Source: Pleurotus ostreatus/Saccharomyces cerevisiae fusant (lineage: Eukaryota; Opisthokonta). Taken from it: a stretch of DNA of 64,000 nucleotides. The stretch is from contig JAMQCK010000049.1 of NCBI GenBank assembly GCA_024196135.1, forward strand, positions 62,001 to 126,000, written 5' to 3'. The notes beneath the pieces are model-generated. The model worked only from the letters and a program-made list of their open reading frames with translations, searched no databases and was not told where the DNA came from. Both the position numbers and the translations under genes were made by a program. Shown one piece after another: positions 45,176-56,598 of this stretch (its first letter is position 1; each line of letters starts with the position of its first letter).

Positions 45176-45633
45176 CTAAAGATCTTCACAGTGGTAGGCG
45201 CCGGTGACGATGACGGCCGGCGAGGCGGGCTCAAGCCGCGGACGCGTATGCACAAGAACTCCACCATCCCCCGAGTGTGCCGGCCAATAGAGATTGTTCC
45301 TACACAGCAACAACGCTCTTCAAAATGCGTCAGAACGACACCGTGAATGAATGTTAACACGTACCGGACGAGATGTCTCCAGCTTGACTCGAACTTGATA
45401 CGGTCAATGTTCGCCGAGTGGGAATAGCGACCAAAACACGACAGCCGCACGATGTTCCATAACCTGACCTCTCGAACAGCAGACACCCAGAAAGGACGCA
45501 TACCGCAAAAGGTCGAATAAAGCGTCCTCGACTTTGCCATCCATTGATTTCCATCCCTTACAGTTACATTTGCAGTGAACGCGCCACGTACAAGGATCGA
45601 TACAACAGGCCAACGGCTAACAGAGCGATACAT
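45176..45633 (-). CDS. Possible small hypothetical gene
   Basis: A two-exon model (45633-45365 and 45299-45176, 65-nt GTACGT...GTAG intron) keeps frame and encodes 130 residues. The final exon (NNLYWPAHSGDGGVLVHTRP and on to GAYHCEDL, stop) looks like genuine coding sequence. The 5' part is less convincing and may contain another intron. No domain is recognised. Confidence 0.3.
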
Positions 45634-45835
45634 TTCTAGTGTCGAATGCTTTCATCCGCGTATGCCGTCTTTGGCGTCATCCACTTGCTCGTCCCCGCCC
45701 CCGCGCAGTCGCTCCGGGGTATACTCCAGGCGCTCCCGGCCAGCCGGATGGTATATCATGAAGAGCGTCCACGTTGACTGTAAACAGTGTCCACGACGAC
45801 GTTAAACCCTCGCGCAAGGTAAGGCTGCCGCGCTC

Positions 45836-47475
45836 TTAGAACGTGGAGGCCCATGCCTCGAGGTCGAAGTCGGATACGCGAGCTTGCTGAATCCAGATAT
45901 GTCTCTGCGTTGCGCGCATTAGCATGATGAGTCACCGGTCAATAAGACGCAGAGACGAACCAATAGATCCTTCGGCGTGCGGCGCTGGTCAGGGTCCTTT
46001 AACAAGCAGCCATCGATGAAGTCCTCGGCGAGCGGGTAACGCCCCTCTGGCGTCAGCTTCGGCGCCGGCTCATTAACGATGTGCTGCAGCAACTCCAGGA
46101 TGGACATCGTCATCCCGCCGCCCTGCAAGCTGACGCCCTTGCTCTTGCGCTTGTCCGCCTTCGACGTCTTCTTTTGCGCACGCGACCGCGGCGGCGGGAG
46201 GCCCTGCATGTACGACCCGGGGCGTTCGGGCTGGAGGGTGCCCTCGAGGTCGGAGAGGTCGGAGTCGTCCGAATCGTCGGTGCTGCTGGAGAAGGGGAAG
46301 CGACCGAGAGCGAGCTCGATGAGGGAGATGCCGAGGGACCAGACGTCAGACTTGACGGTGTACTGTGCGCCTTGTATCCGCTCGGGCTATGAACGAACGC
46401 TCAGCATGAAGCAAGTTATGAAGATAGGAAAGACGCGCACCGACATGTACGTCGACGTCCCGACGAAGGTATCCGCAATGGAGTTGATGAGCTCGCCAGA
46501 AACACCAAAATCGCAAATCTTGATCTCGCCCTTCGAGTTGAAGAGAATGTTGGAGGGCTTGATGTCTGCGGGGTCGTTCAGCGGTGCGTATTGGGGGTGG
46601 GGGAGTTACATACCACGGTGGATGATTCGATGCACATCGTAGAGATACGTCAAGCCTTCCAATACAGCCAGCGCAACCTTCCCCACGACCTCCATGTCGA
46701 TGGGACCTATCTTCTTGTAGATACCATCGAGCGAGCCCTTGTCCATGCACTCCATGCAGATGCAGATGTTGGGATCGGCGAGGAAAGCCCCCCAGAACGA
46801 GATGATGTACTTGGAGTGACAGTCGTGCATGATCTGGAGCTCGCGCAATATTTGTTTCCGCACGGCGGGCTTCGCATCAATGAGGACGTTCTGCAGACGT
46901 GTCAGCTACGGTGTGAGTAGAAGAATCCACCACACACGCACCTTCTTTGCCATAATGATACCAGTTGGCATGTGCTCGACCTTCTTCACACTTCCTCCGT
47001 TGCCCTGTCCCAGCTCGCGTATGTCGCGTAGGTCCTCGTTCCGCAGATCGAGCTTCGTCTCCGCGTTCATATCCAAGTTTGCGAGCGTATTAGAGAGCGT
47101 AGCATGGTAGTTGTTTCTACGCGCCGAGGCGGGAGACGCAGTGTTAGGTGCGGAGCTCGACGCGGCGTGTACGGTGAGAAGGTTGCTGTTGTCCTCCGGT
47201 GCGGGCTCGACGGGCGCGATAGGTGCGGGGATCTTTGGCGCTTTTAGCACCATGGGTGGGGGGCGTTTCTTTCCGCCGCCGCGCCCTGCTGGCGCAGGCG
47301 CAGGACGCGTTGCCGTGGGCACGTTCTGGATGGCAGGCGCGGGCGCAGGTGCTGGTGCGGGACGTGTCGGTTTGGGCTCGGGGTCGTCTGGAGTCATAGG
47401 CGACGCTGGCCCCGTCGCGCCCGGGGGCAGCTGCAGGGCCTTGAAGTTGCGTTTCTTGCGAATGGGAGTCGCCAT
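45836..47475 (-). CDS. ste7: MAP kinase kinase of the Ste7/Byr1/Fuz7 class
   Basis: Five exons (47475-46942, 46890-46614, 46565-46441, 46386-45961, 45904-45836) encode 476 residues. After a Pro/Ala-rich leader and an acidic hinge, the kinase domain has GQGNGGSV (P-loop), AKK (VAIK equivalent), [13 protein letters not shown] as CDFGVSGEL, an activation loop with the MAPKK pattern [18 protein letters not shown], and [15 protein letters not shown]. The dual activation sites are the Ser and Thr of S-x-A-x-T. This is the pheromone/filamentation MAPKK that phosphorylates a Fus3/Kss1-type MAPK. A ~55-residue insert, acidic then Lys-rich ([20 protein letters not shown]), precedes subdomain XI. It is divergent from the BTB-like gene across 1.4 kb. 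Confidence 0.93.
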
Positions 47476-48891
47476 CGTCGAGGAGCGTGTCGTGTAGGAG
47501 ATGCTGATCAGCAGCAACGGGAATTCAGCACAACGCCGTTAGGTAATCCGGTGATGGCCGGTCACAAGTTCGACTTGAACTTCGAGGAAGACGAGGGATG
47601 GCGTCCCCTGTGGTTATGTATGAGGGCGGAGGGTACTGGGCGGAGGGTACTTATGCAGTTCACTTCGCTCGAGACAGTGGACCGTAATGGCGTTTGATCG
47701 CAACCCGTTGGCCTTTATACGGCTTTGTCAAGGTGTTTCCCTCTTGAACAGCCAAGAAGGTTTAAGCCCTTGCAAGCACTGGAGCTTACTCTGACAAGAT
47801 GTTAGAAAGGTGAATTTGTCGTCTCTAAGGACATAGAATCACATCGGACTAGGCGATAGCTCACAGAACCTCTTGCGACAGGAGGAGGCGGCTGCGTCCA
47901 ACAGTCCTTCCTTTCAAGCCATCCCCTTCGCTCTCTGCACGCTTTCAATGATTAAAGTCCCTTACCTTGGCTTCTCCCGTTGTACGCCTTCATTCGAGAT
48001 AATCCTCGTATATTGAGGCACCGTCATGACAATCGACTGGCAGGTTGACTAGGTTTCATCCTCAAGCTGGTTCACATACGAGACGGAGAGAACTGCTGTA
48101 TGATGGTACTTCTCAACTCATATGTCTCTCTTCCTTGTCATGCCTTGTGTTGCAGTCATGTAGATTTCGACTCAAGGCACACTACCCGCATCAACTCGAG
48201 GTTTGGCACAGAGAAAATGAACGTACCTGATCCTCAAGTGCTCTGATTTAGGATTGATAGATGAACGGGGTGTATCCTGTCAGCAGGACTCTGGACCTTA
48301 GTGATGTACAAGTGGAAAGTCGAACTTCAACTTACCACGCGTGCTCACGCCACGTGAAAATCACGTTGGACGGAACGGAATTTCGACGCGGAAGCAATTT
48401 CCTCCCTCAGCCGCTCTTGTTCTCGACGATCATCCGGCAATCCGTTTGTTCTACCTCCTGTTTGAGCGCCTTCAATTGCAACTATGCGTTATACCCTTGC
48501 TCCTCACGCGAAGACCATCGGCAACCCAGCCGGATCGCTTCTTTTGTTACGCGCACATCCGAGGTAACAATAAGACAAGATCAGGCTGCGATCCCGAGCG
48601 ACAGAACAACCCTCGGCTTCCAAGGGGAGCGCCCACCTCACCAGACGACGTCACACTCCCCGGAAGGCGCCTTTTGTTTGGCGCCCGTTCCACAATAGGC
48701 GAGTCTTATCCGGAGGCCTTGTATGGCTTCGGATTTCGTCAGGCGCCCGGGGCCTTCGCGACCGTCCCGGGGCTCCCCTTTATAATTGTCTGCATCCGCC
48801 TTATAAGCGCACCCCGAGTGGCGTCGCGAGTCACATACCCACAGGTTCTGCTTCGGGGCCGCATATTTCTTCCCTCTCACGCTCTAGCTGT
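47476..48891. other. 1.4-kb divergent intergenic region
   Basis: No gene is supported. A 14-bp direct repeat (GGGCGGAGGGTACT) occurs twice at about 47624-47651, and TATAA elements lie near 48780-48812 upstream of the BTB-like gene. Confidence 0.5.
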
Positions 48892-50169
48892 ATGCCAGCG
48901 AAGACGATGGTCGAGCGCAGGTCGGGGGCCACAAAACGATCTAGTAGAATGGGACGTACGACGAAGAGTCGCAAGGGGTGCTCGTGCTTCGATCCCCCAG
49001 CACCAGAGACGATCACGAACTGTCCTTTCAGGTGTCGGTCGGAGAATCTGGTCTACAAGGTGTGCGCCTATGCATCTTGCAAGTCCCCCCTGCTCATTCT
49101 ACGCTCAGAAGTACTCGATGTCATTTCAAGACGTCTACAAGTCCTTGTTCGACACTCCTCGCGACGACGCGCACCTCTGCTTCTATGGCAAGACACCCGC
49201 GGAGTCGAGATGCATACTATGGGCGACCTGCACACAGTACGTTGCTCACCGGAGTCGTCGTTCACGCTCATCCTAACCGATCGTGCCAGCCCTCTCAACG
49301 ACGCGAAGAGAATAAGTCCTCAAATATTAGGCTCCCTGGCTGAGCTCTTCTACCACTACGAGATCGTACCCCTTCAACACTGGGCAGTCGACGCCCTGCA
49401 AGAGATGACCTCTTTCCCCAGCACACTACTACATACCTGTTCCACCGCAGTCATGGCCTACGTCTCCCGCGTCGCGCTCCTATACCGCCTCAAGCCCTGG
49501 TACGATCACATCCTCAAGCACTGGAACAAGCGCCTCCTCTTTCCCTCCAAGCACCCCCTCCCACCCGAAGAAGCCATCATATTCGGCGCGCAAACGGGGA
49601 ACATATCCCTCCAAGCGAACGCCTCCTACGCGTATCTCATCCACCACCTCCCGCGGATAGCCGCAGACGCGAGGGCGCGCACGCTGCGCACCCCGTACCC
49701 CCTCAAACCGGTCATGTATCGGCATATTGTCGCGGGGTATCTGTCGCTGAGCACGCTGGCGGCGAAGATGCGCGCCCGGCCGCCCGACTTTGCGCGTGCG
49801 CGCGAGTGCGACGAGCACGAGCACTGGAAGTGCCAACTTGCGTGGGCGAACCGGTGGCGCACGCTTTTCACGGAGCCCATGACGCGCCCAGTTGTCGCCG
49901 ACCCCATGTCGCGACCGGGCTTCAGCGAGCCCACTCCTCGCACGGTCGCGGGCGACTCCATCTCCCGCACCTACGACTCCACCTCGCGCCCCTGCGACAC
50001 CTACTCCGTAGACATCATCGACCGCCTCACCACCGCGCACAACACCATACGCCGCGATACGCGCTTGGCGCGGCAGATGAACGACGCGTGCCGCGAGGCG
50101 GCTATTGCGGCGCTCAAGAAGGCGAAGGCGGATGTGATGGAGCATCTGGAGCACCACTTTGACCTATAG
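48892..50169 (+). CDS. BTB/POZ-like domain protein of the Agaricomycete type
   Basis: Model: exon to 49059, then 49109-49236 and 49290-50169. The splices (49060-49108 and 49237-49289) convert a poor single ORF into a continuous BTB-like sequence: SENLVYK-KYSMSFQDVYKSLFDTP, then CILWATCT-HPLNDAKRISPQILGSLAEL and FYHYEIVPLQHWAVDALQEM. This is the pattern of fungal BTB proteins, where a short BTB fold is followed by a helical back region. The start at ATG 48892 is uncertain; the first exon has no recognisable content and may be wrong. The C-terminal half is helical, with an imperfect repeat (EPMTRPVVADPMSRPGFSEP). It is probably an adaptor for protein interaction or Cullin-3. Confidence 0.6.
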   Translation: MPAKTMVERRSGATKRSSRMGRTTKSRKGCSCFDPPAPETITNCPFRCRSENLVYKVCAYASCKSPLLILRSEVLDVISRRLQVLVRHSSRRRAPLLLWQDTRGVEMHTMGDLHTVRCSPESSFTLILTDRASPLNDAKRISPQILGSLAELFYHYEIVPLQHWAVDALQEMTSFPSTLLHTCSTAVMAYVSRVALLYRLKPWYDHILKHWNKRLLFPSKHPLPPEEAIIFGAQTGNISLQANASYAYLIHHLPRIAADARARTLRTPYPLKPVMYRHIVAGYLSLSTLAAKMRARPPDFARARECDEHEHWKCQLAWANRWRTLFTEPMTRPVVADPMSRPGFSEPTPRTVAGDSISRTYDSTSRPCDTYSVDIIDRLTTAHNTIRRDTRLARQMNDACREAAIAALKKAKADVMEHLEHHFDL

Positions 50170-50923
50170 GGTCCATGGTGTGTATGACTTCGGTCGCACC
50201 TAGCTGCGCGCACGCTGCCTGGCGTGGGGTGCGTGGGGCTGGGACGATGGAGACGAGGACTCTGTTCGTGGCCCGGTGGCGCGTCTGGACGGCTATGCGC
50301 GAATTCACGAAGGACTTGGATGGATCCCTACGAAGGACCCGGACGAACCCTCAGGCCTCAGGACATACCCTGTTACACTTCACTTCGGTGCTAATATCTA
50401 CTTACTTATCCTCTTCGCTCATGATAGAACTTCCACTGACCTTTCTATGTATTTCTATCTATCATCTACTTACTGTATCATACTCGTTTTCCGCACCGTA
50501 GCCTTACATGCATTACCCATGTAACATAGCACATAACGTGTTCTTCTATACCATCGTTCATTTCCTGACACACTGACAAGGGCCCTTGTTCCTTCACTTC
50601 CCTCTTGTTTTCGAGGGGTGCCTCAATTAAAGTATAACAAGAAGCCTCCGCGCGAGGGCCACGGTACTTGACGACACGCGTTTGAGCTGAGCACAAGGCG
50701 ATGAAAGGAAGCAACGGTTCTCAATCGCCTGTCAAGTCCAAGTAGTGAGGGCGGGTGACTAGCGACTGTAGCGCAAAAGTCCTTTTGGCGCAGCGAGTGA
50801 GGATTTTGGCACTGCGAGTGAACCATTCAGCATACGATACATACAGCATAGACAGCACGAAAATAGGTAGATGATACAAGGGACGGGAAACTGGCGACAA
50901 TCTATACCACAGAGCCCACAAAA
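50170..50923. other. Convergent intergenic region
   Basis: About 750 bp, AT-richer toward the middle (50390-50640), with no gene supported; 3' ends of two convergent genes. Confidence 0.5.
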
Positions 50924-52416
50924 TCACAAGAAATAGTCCGGCGGCGGTCGTTTGGCGGGTACGGAGCGGACGTCCTGCAAGTCTGTCAGCAAACGGATCC
51001 CTGGTGCAGCAATGCGGGAACGACGGCGAGTGCGGGAAACGGCCGTCGGGTGAGGGAAAGAGAGACGGGCAGCGCGGACAAGACGAAAGGACAAAAAGAA
51101 CAGGGAGAGAAACACCACTCACAATCGGCGCACAATGAAACACCTTATACTCCTGCGTGAGGTGCTCGTCGAGCTCGAGGATGGATGCGACGTTGCCGCA
51201 TCGGTAGCAGTAGTTCGGCGCGCTCCAGACTGTTACGATGGTGCGGTCGAACATGAGTTTGTAGCCTGAGAGGAGGGTAGGGTCAGCGTCAGATCGACAT
51301 CTTTCGAGTCCACTCAGGCCCTCGAGCCCCTCGGAGCCCTCAAGGAGCCCTACGACAGCCGGCAAGGGACCATAACAGTGGATGCGGAAGCAACGCACCC
51401 TCCATGGCCAACTGATGCGCCCTCGCCACCAGGTCGATGTTATTGTCATGAATGAACGCCTTCGTGATATTCGGCCCAAAGAGGTATCCCGCACCGCGCG
51501 GGGAGAGGCCCCAGCCCTGAATATCTGCAAGGAGTTGTCAGTTCTGAGTACGTGGAAGGACGAATTACAAGGGAGAGGGTAGACTCTGGGCGCTCACCAT
51601 CCGGATCCGACCACAGCAAATCGCACATCGTCCCGTCGTGCGGCACCTCCTGCTTCCGGTCTATCGCGCGGATCTGGTCAATGGTGCGCAAGTTGGGACT
51701 CAGGCCACCGTGCACGCAGAAGACGCGCCCGTCGACCATGGCCGCGAGCGCGAGGTAGTCGAAGACCTCGCAGCACCAGCGCCACACGTTCGAGGATCCG
51801 TACTTGCGCTGGCACTCGTCGTAGAAGCCGTAGACCTGGAGGTGGGTGTGAGAAAGGTTGGGATGCGAGGTTAGGGGAAGGGCGTATGGGAAAGGGTGGG
51901 AAAGACGCACCTGCGTGATCTGTCGGCTCTCGTGGTTCCCTCGGATGAGTGTGATGCGATCGGGGTAGCGTACTTTGAGGGCAAGAAGGAGGAGGAAGGT
52001 TTCGACGCTGTAAAAGCCACGGTCCACAAAGTCGCCTACAGAGTGGTGTGAGAGGAGTACTGAGTTGGTGGATAAGGGGACGCACCCATAAAGAGATAGT
52101 TCGTCTCCGGGCAAAATCCCCCCAACTTAAACAGCTCCAGCAAGTCAAAGAATTGTCCGTGTATATCACCACATATCTACCAAAGTCAGAGGGGGGATAT
52201 AGCAGTGGCATATTCACGCACTGTTACAGGCGAATCGACGTGCTGAACATTCCCCTCCTCAATCAGGATCTCGCGCGCCTTCAGACACAACCTCTGTACT
52301 TCCGCCTCAGTTATCGGCTCGCATTTCTGCAGCTGTGCTATTTGCCTTTCAATATGGTCAGTTTGCAAGCTGATCCACCGCCGTGCGCCCCCTCACCTGT
52401 CGAGATCACTGGTCAT
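50924..52416 (-). CDS. pph3: Serine/threonine protein phosphatase 4 catalytic subunit (PP4c/Pph3)
   Basis: Eight exons (52416-52397, 52345-52222, 52176-52086, 52035-51911, 51835-51598, 51524-51399, 51265-51123, 50974-50924) encode 305 residues, the normal PP4c length. N-terminus [18 protein letters not shown], then [53 protein letters not shown] and [11 protein letters not shown] supply the metal-binding Asp, His and Asn residues. The C-terminus PPPDYFL ends in the conserved carboxyl-methylation motif of the PP2A/PP4/PP6 group. Overall similarity is closest to PP4 rather than PP2A. It acts in DNA-damage checkpoint recovery and nutrient signalling. The first exon is only 20 nt. It is divergent from the MFS gene across 320 bp. 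Confidence 0.95.
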
Positions 52417-52736
52417 GGCGCGCGCGACGCGTCGAGGGAGATGACGTCCCTGAGCAAACAGGCGCCTCCATTGTATTCACGATCGCGCCGGCACGCGACA
52501 AACTTCCCACGCCCCGCGTCGGCAATGACCCGACGTTTCCCCGCATTCCGTCGGTCCCCCTCATGACCGTCCCCGCGTTCAATGTCAATTGGCACACCCT
52601 GAGCCCAGGGTGCTCGCCCTTGCCGATGTTCCTTGAGTCATGAACGAGTCTCGGCTGATCCATAAGGCTTCGTCGACATCAAGCGCAAGTTGTTCTCTTC
52701 CGGATATCTCATCGAGGTGAGCGAGCGCAGGACACG
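52417..52736. promoter_or_regulatory. 320-bp divergent promoter region (PP4c / MFS)
   Basis: Space between divergent ATGs at 52416 (minus) and 52737 (plus). No additional gene; no strong TATA is seen. Confidence 0.5.
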
Positions 52737-55009
52737 ATGGTGATGCTCGAGCCCGAGCTGGTGGCGGAGACGGTGAGGCGGCCGGTGCAGTGCATGACCC
52801 GCGGGATGTCGAAGGGGTCTACGAGCGAGGCTCAGGTTGAGTACGAAGAGGTGGTGCTCCCTGTGCTACGGTCGCCGCGGACCAAGTTCCCTGCGTTTTC
52901 GCTGCGGCCTCCCGAAGCATACGAGTACTACGAAAGCCCGCCGTCACCCTCTCCCACGCCGCGGACACCCTCAGCCCGCCTCTCGATCCAGTCGGTGCAA
53001 GAGGGACGGACAGGCAAGCAGGTTAGGGAGGGATACCTGCAGCTCTTCGCCGTCTTTTGGTCGATGATACTTCTGGGATGGAATGACGGAACGACGGGAC
53101 CCCTGCTCCCCCGCATTCAAACGGTATACGATGTGCGTAGCCTTCAGAGCTAATTGCCACTCTGCTCATCCGCCATTCAGGTCAACTACACAATCGTATC
53201 TTTGCTGTTCGTCAGCGCATGCACAGTAAGCAAATTGCCAGCTCCCGGGGCCATGCCCTAACATCCTGCAGGGCTTCGTAGCAGGAGCGATCATCAACGT
53301 CCCCTTGTCGACAAGGCTTGGGTTTGGGAAGGTGCGCAACAATTCTGCTCTGTCACTTCGTTTACTGAAGACGGCGTATGTAGCTCATGGTCCTCGGCAA
53401 GTCCCCTCCGCCCTTCATCACGATGTCAGAGATTGACATCGCACCCATGGTCAGGCTCTGCTCTGCAAGTCATCGCGTACGCTGTGGACGCGACCGCCCC
53501 TCCCTTTCCCGTTCTGTGCGTCGCATATGCCGTCAACGGCGCTGGAATGTCTCTTCAGGTGTGTAACGCTCCCCCTATACGCATACATGCACCTCCCACT
53601 CGCATATACGCACTGGATGCGCATATACTCACAATGCCATCTACAGGACGCTCAAACGAACGGCTACGTCGCTTCCCTGACTGAGAACCAAGAAGCCAAG
53701 ATGGGAATGCTCCACGCTGCCTACGGTGCGTCCCCTCCCCTCCTCTTCGCGTCAAAATCTCCCGATGCTAATTCCTCCTTAGGTCTTGGCGCACTCCTCG
53801 CCCCCCTAGTATCCACGCAGTTCGCCCAGATGCACCGCTGGTCCTTCCACTACCTCACCTCCATGGGTGTGGCGCTCGCCAATATGGCCATCTCGGCCGC
53901 GGTGTTCCGCTTCGAGAACCAGGATCGTGCGTCTTTCACTTTCTCCATACCTTTCCACACCTCCCTGCACATCCACCTCCCCCACCTCACTGACTCTCCC
54001 CCCAGAATGCATCGCCCGCATCGGCCAGCCGCCCAAGGAAGAGTCTCAACGACCCAACTCTGACAACAACACCGGTTCCAACACCAACCCAGGCAACAGC
54101 CTCCTCCAACTCTTCCGCCTCAAGTCCATGCACCTCCTCGCGCTCTTCGCCTTCGTCTACGTCGGCGTCGAGGTCACGCTCGGCGGGTGGATCGTGTCGT
54201 ATGTGATTGACAAGCGGGGCGGGGGCCCGGATTCGGGGTATATTTCGTCGGGGTTTTTTGCGGGTGAGTGGGGGTTGGTTTGTGGGTGGGGCGGAGGGGG
54301 GATGGGGATGGGGAAAGAGTTGCAAGCTGACGCTGATGCCAACTCGACAGGCATGATGCTCGGGCGCTTGGTGCTGCTGTGGGTAAACAAGAAGGTGGGA
54401 TAGTCCGTATGTACGGTTTTTGCATAAGCTCACGTCCCCCAGATCGGCGAATGGCCCGTCATCTTCGTCTACGGCTTGCTCGCTATCGGGTACGTCTCTC
54501 CCTTCTCCCCCTCCCTTCCTTTCCCCTCTTACCCCTCTCCTCCCTTCTGCCCCCCTCATCCAACTCAATCCCCCTAACACCCGCTTACCCCGCCCTTAGC
54601 CTCGAGCTCATCGTCTGGCTCGTCCCCTCCCTCCTCGGCGGCGCCATCTCCGTCGCGCTCGTCGGCCTCCTCCTCGGGCCCTTCTTCCCCATCGCCATGA
54701 ACCAGGCCGCGCGCATCCTCCCCGGCTTCCTCCTCACGCCCTCCATCGGCTGGATCGCGGGCATCGGGCAGGCGGGGAGCGCGGTGCTGCCGTTTGTGAC
54801 GGGCGCGCTGGCGCAGGGGGCGGGGATTGGGAGTTTGCAGCCGTTGTGAGTATTGGTTCTGTCCGCGTCACTTTGTTGCGGGCGCGTTGCTTGGTTGCGC
54901 GGGGATGGCGGATGTGGGTACTGACGACCCTCCCAGCCTGGTCTCGATGATGGCGTTCATGATGGTTTTGTGGGCGATGGTGCCGCGGAAGGCGCAGCGT
55001 ATGGACTGA
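52737..55009 (+). CDS. MFS transporter (FHS/BSC6-like general substrate transporter)
   Basis: Twelve exons (52737-53132, 53181-53225, 53272-53331, 53384-53396, 53455-53558, 53647-53725, 53783-53926, 54006-54263, 54351-54394, 54443-54489, 54600-54845, 54937-55009) encode 502 residues. A 95-residue cytosolic leader precedes TM1 (YLQLFAVFWSMILLGWNDGTTGPLLPRIQ), followed by MFS loops such as VPLSTRLGFGK and a C-half with FVYVGVEVTLGGWIVSYV and GWIAGIGQAGSAVLPFVTG. This pattern resembles fungal fucose-permease-like or Bsc6-like sugar/unknown transporters. Intron 4 (53397-53454) has a GC donor (GCAAGT) and AG acceptor; using the nearest GT instead destroys a membrane helix. A later ATG at 52743 is an alternative start. 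Confidence 0.9.
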
Positions 55010-55326
55010 TGGGTGTGCGTCGCGGTAGCTGCGAGAAGGTCCCCTTTCACGTCCGTGCTGTGGACGATGCACTCATGGCAGTATAGAATTTACGATTTGC
55101 ACGATCTCAGGGTTGCTACGTAGATGTTCTTGGGTGAGTAGGCACACGATACGTTCTGGGTATGAGCACTAATCGTTATTGGTATAGATACGGAAGCGTT
55201 GTCGATATAGATATGTCCGAACGAATGAAACGTTGTTGTACAATACTCTCTGGTTGATTGAGCACTGGACGAGGCGACCTTGGGAGCGTGCACACGCTCC
55301 TCGCCAGGCGCAGATCCTTCCACTCC
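55010..55326. other. Convergent intergenic region
   Basis: About 320 bp with no gene seen. Confidence 0.5.
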
Positions 55327-55974
55327 TTAGCAGAACATCTCGCACGGGCAGCCTGCGAACTCAGCTTAGCAACACGAAGAACACGCTCGCGAGAAGTAAC
55401 CTACAGATGATGTCCGCGAAGCACTCGCAAAGGCCCTACGAATCGGTCGCGGTCAGTCAAGACGTACACAGCTTCGCGCCTGGTTCTCACCTCGCAGCAC
55501 TCTGGGACGATGGGATTCAGTATCGATGTCAACTGCATAAACTGAAAGCACAGACGTACCGCAGCAAATGAAGCATCCAAGACAGCCGAGGAGACAGCCC
55601 TGCGGGAAGCGGTGCATGTTAGCGGACAGCCTTGCTAGATAACGATGGTCATCACGAATGGGACGCAGCCACCGCTTGGCAGCTGCGCAGGGAGGATCGC
55701 GCAGTGGCGAGCGACTGGGGTTCAAGACAAACGAGAAGTTACCTCACCTTACCGGCGCCTCCGCCGCGGACGCGCATGGGGTCTTGTTGCCCGGGCTGAG
55801 TTGATGTGGGAGCCGTGCCGACGACGTCTGAATTTCGTGAGCATGGGATTCTTGAGAGACTGGGGAGAAGCTAGACGCACTCATCTCCATCGCCGGCTGC
55901 ATTTGCATCTGCTTGGGAGGCTGCTCCTGCGACATCCTAGGGGTCTGGAACTGGGATTGCTCGGTGGGCTGCAT
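55327..55974 (-). CDS. Cysteine-rich mini-protein, copy A
   Basis: Six exons (55974-55881, 55827-55748, 55599-55560, 55501-55491, 55435-55405, 55352-55327) encode 93 residues. The first half is Gln/Pro/Met-rich and soluble. The last 35 residues hold 13 cysteines, in pairs and CxC steps (CLLGCLGCFICC, then ECCEG, then DIICCPCEMFC), with small hydrophobic residues between. It resembles CYSTM-type or palmitoylated cysteine-rich proteins that lie at a membrane face, or metal binders; neither can be decided from sequence. A TATA box lies ~140 bp upstream (56111-56116 on minus). The fourth exon is 11 nt. It is paralogous to the gene at 56599-57150. Confidence 0.8.
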
Positions 55975-56598
55975 GAAGGGTCGAGAGTGGGTGAACGTTG
56001 CAGTAGGGTTCAAGGCGCGTCGAAGAAGTCGTGAAGCGAACCGGTCGTGAAGTGCTGGTCGTGGGGGGACGCGGAAATGAAGGGGGAGTCCAGGACGCGA
56101 CGACCGCGCTCTTATAATAAGTACGTCACCGCACGTCGCCGACGCGTGGAGACCTGCAGTGCAGGGCGGCGCAGTGAGGCGCCTCATGACCTACGCCGAG
56201 AGGACGGACGCCGGCTGGCACCGAGGGCTGTCCGGGCGTGGGTTGTGCGTGCAACCTCGAAAGCTGCGACGTTAGTCGGGTGCTTGACAACCTTCCCATT
56301 TAATCATTCGTTGAGACTTCCGAGCGTCGACGCGGGTGATCTGCTTAAGAGGATGCCTCGGGCCTCGGGTGAGTCACTACGGTTGACTCAAGTTCTACTC
56401 GCCTCGGAGACCTGGCGCTAAACATGGACGCGCGAACATCAACCCTCGGAGTTCAGGGAGAGCGGTGGGTTATTCGGAATTGACCAGCGTTCTTATTGTC
56501 CTTCTCCAAGCTAATGAATACATAGAAACAGAGGCTTACGACGTGCCGTATCCTTCTCAAGTCAGTTGGGGCTCTTCCTTTCCTTGGTATCCGGTGCT
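55975..56598. other. Intergenic region between the cysteine-rich paralogues
   Basis: About 620 bp with no gene. A minus-strand TATAAG box at 56111-56116 serves copy A. Confidence 0.55.
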
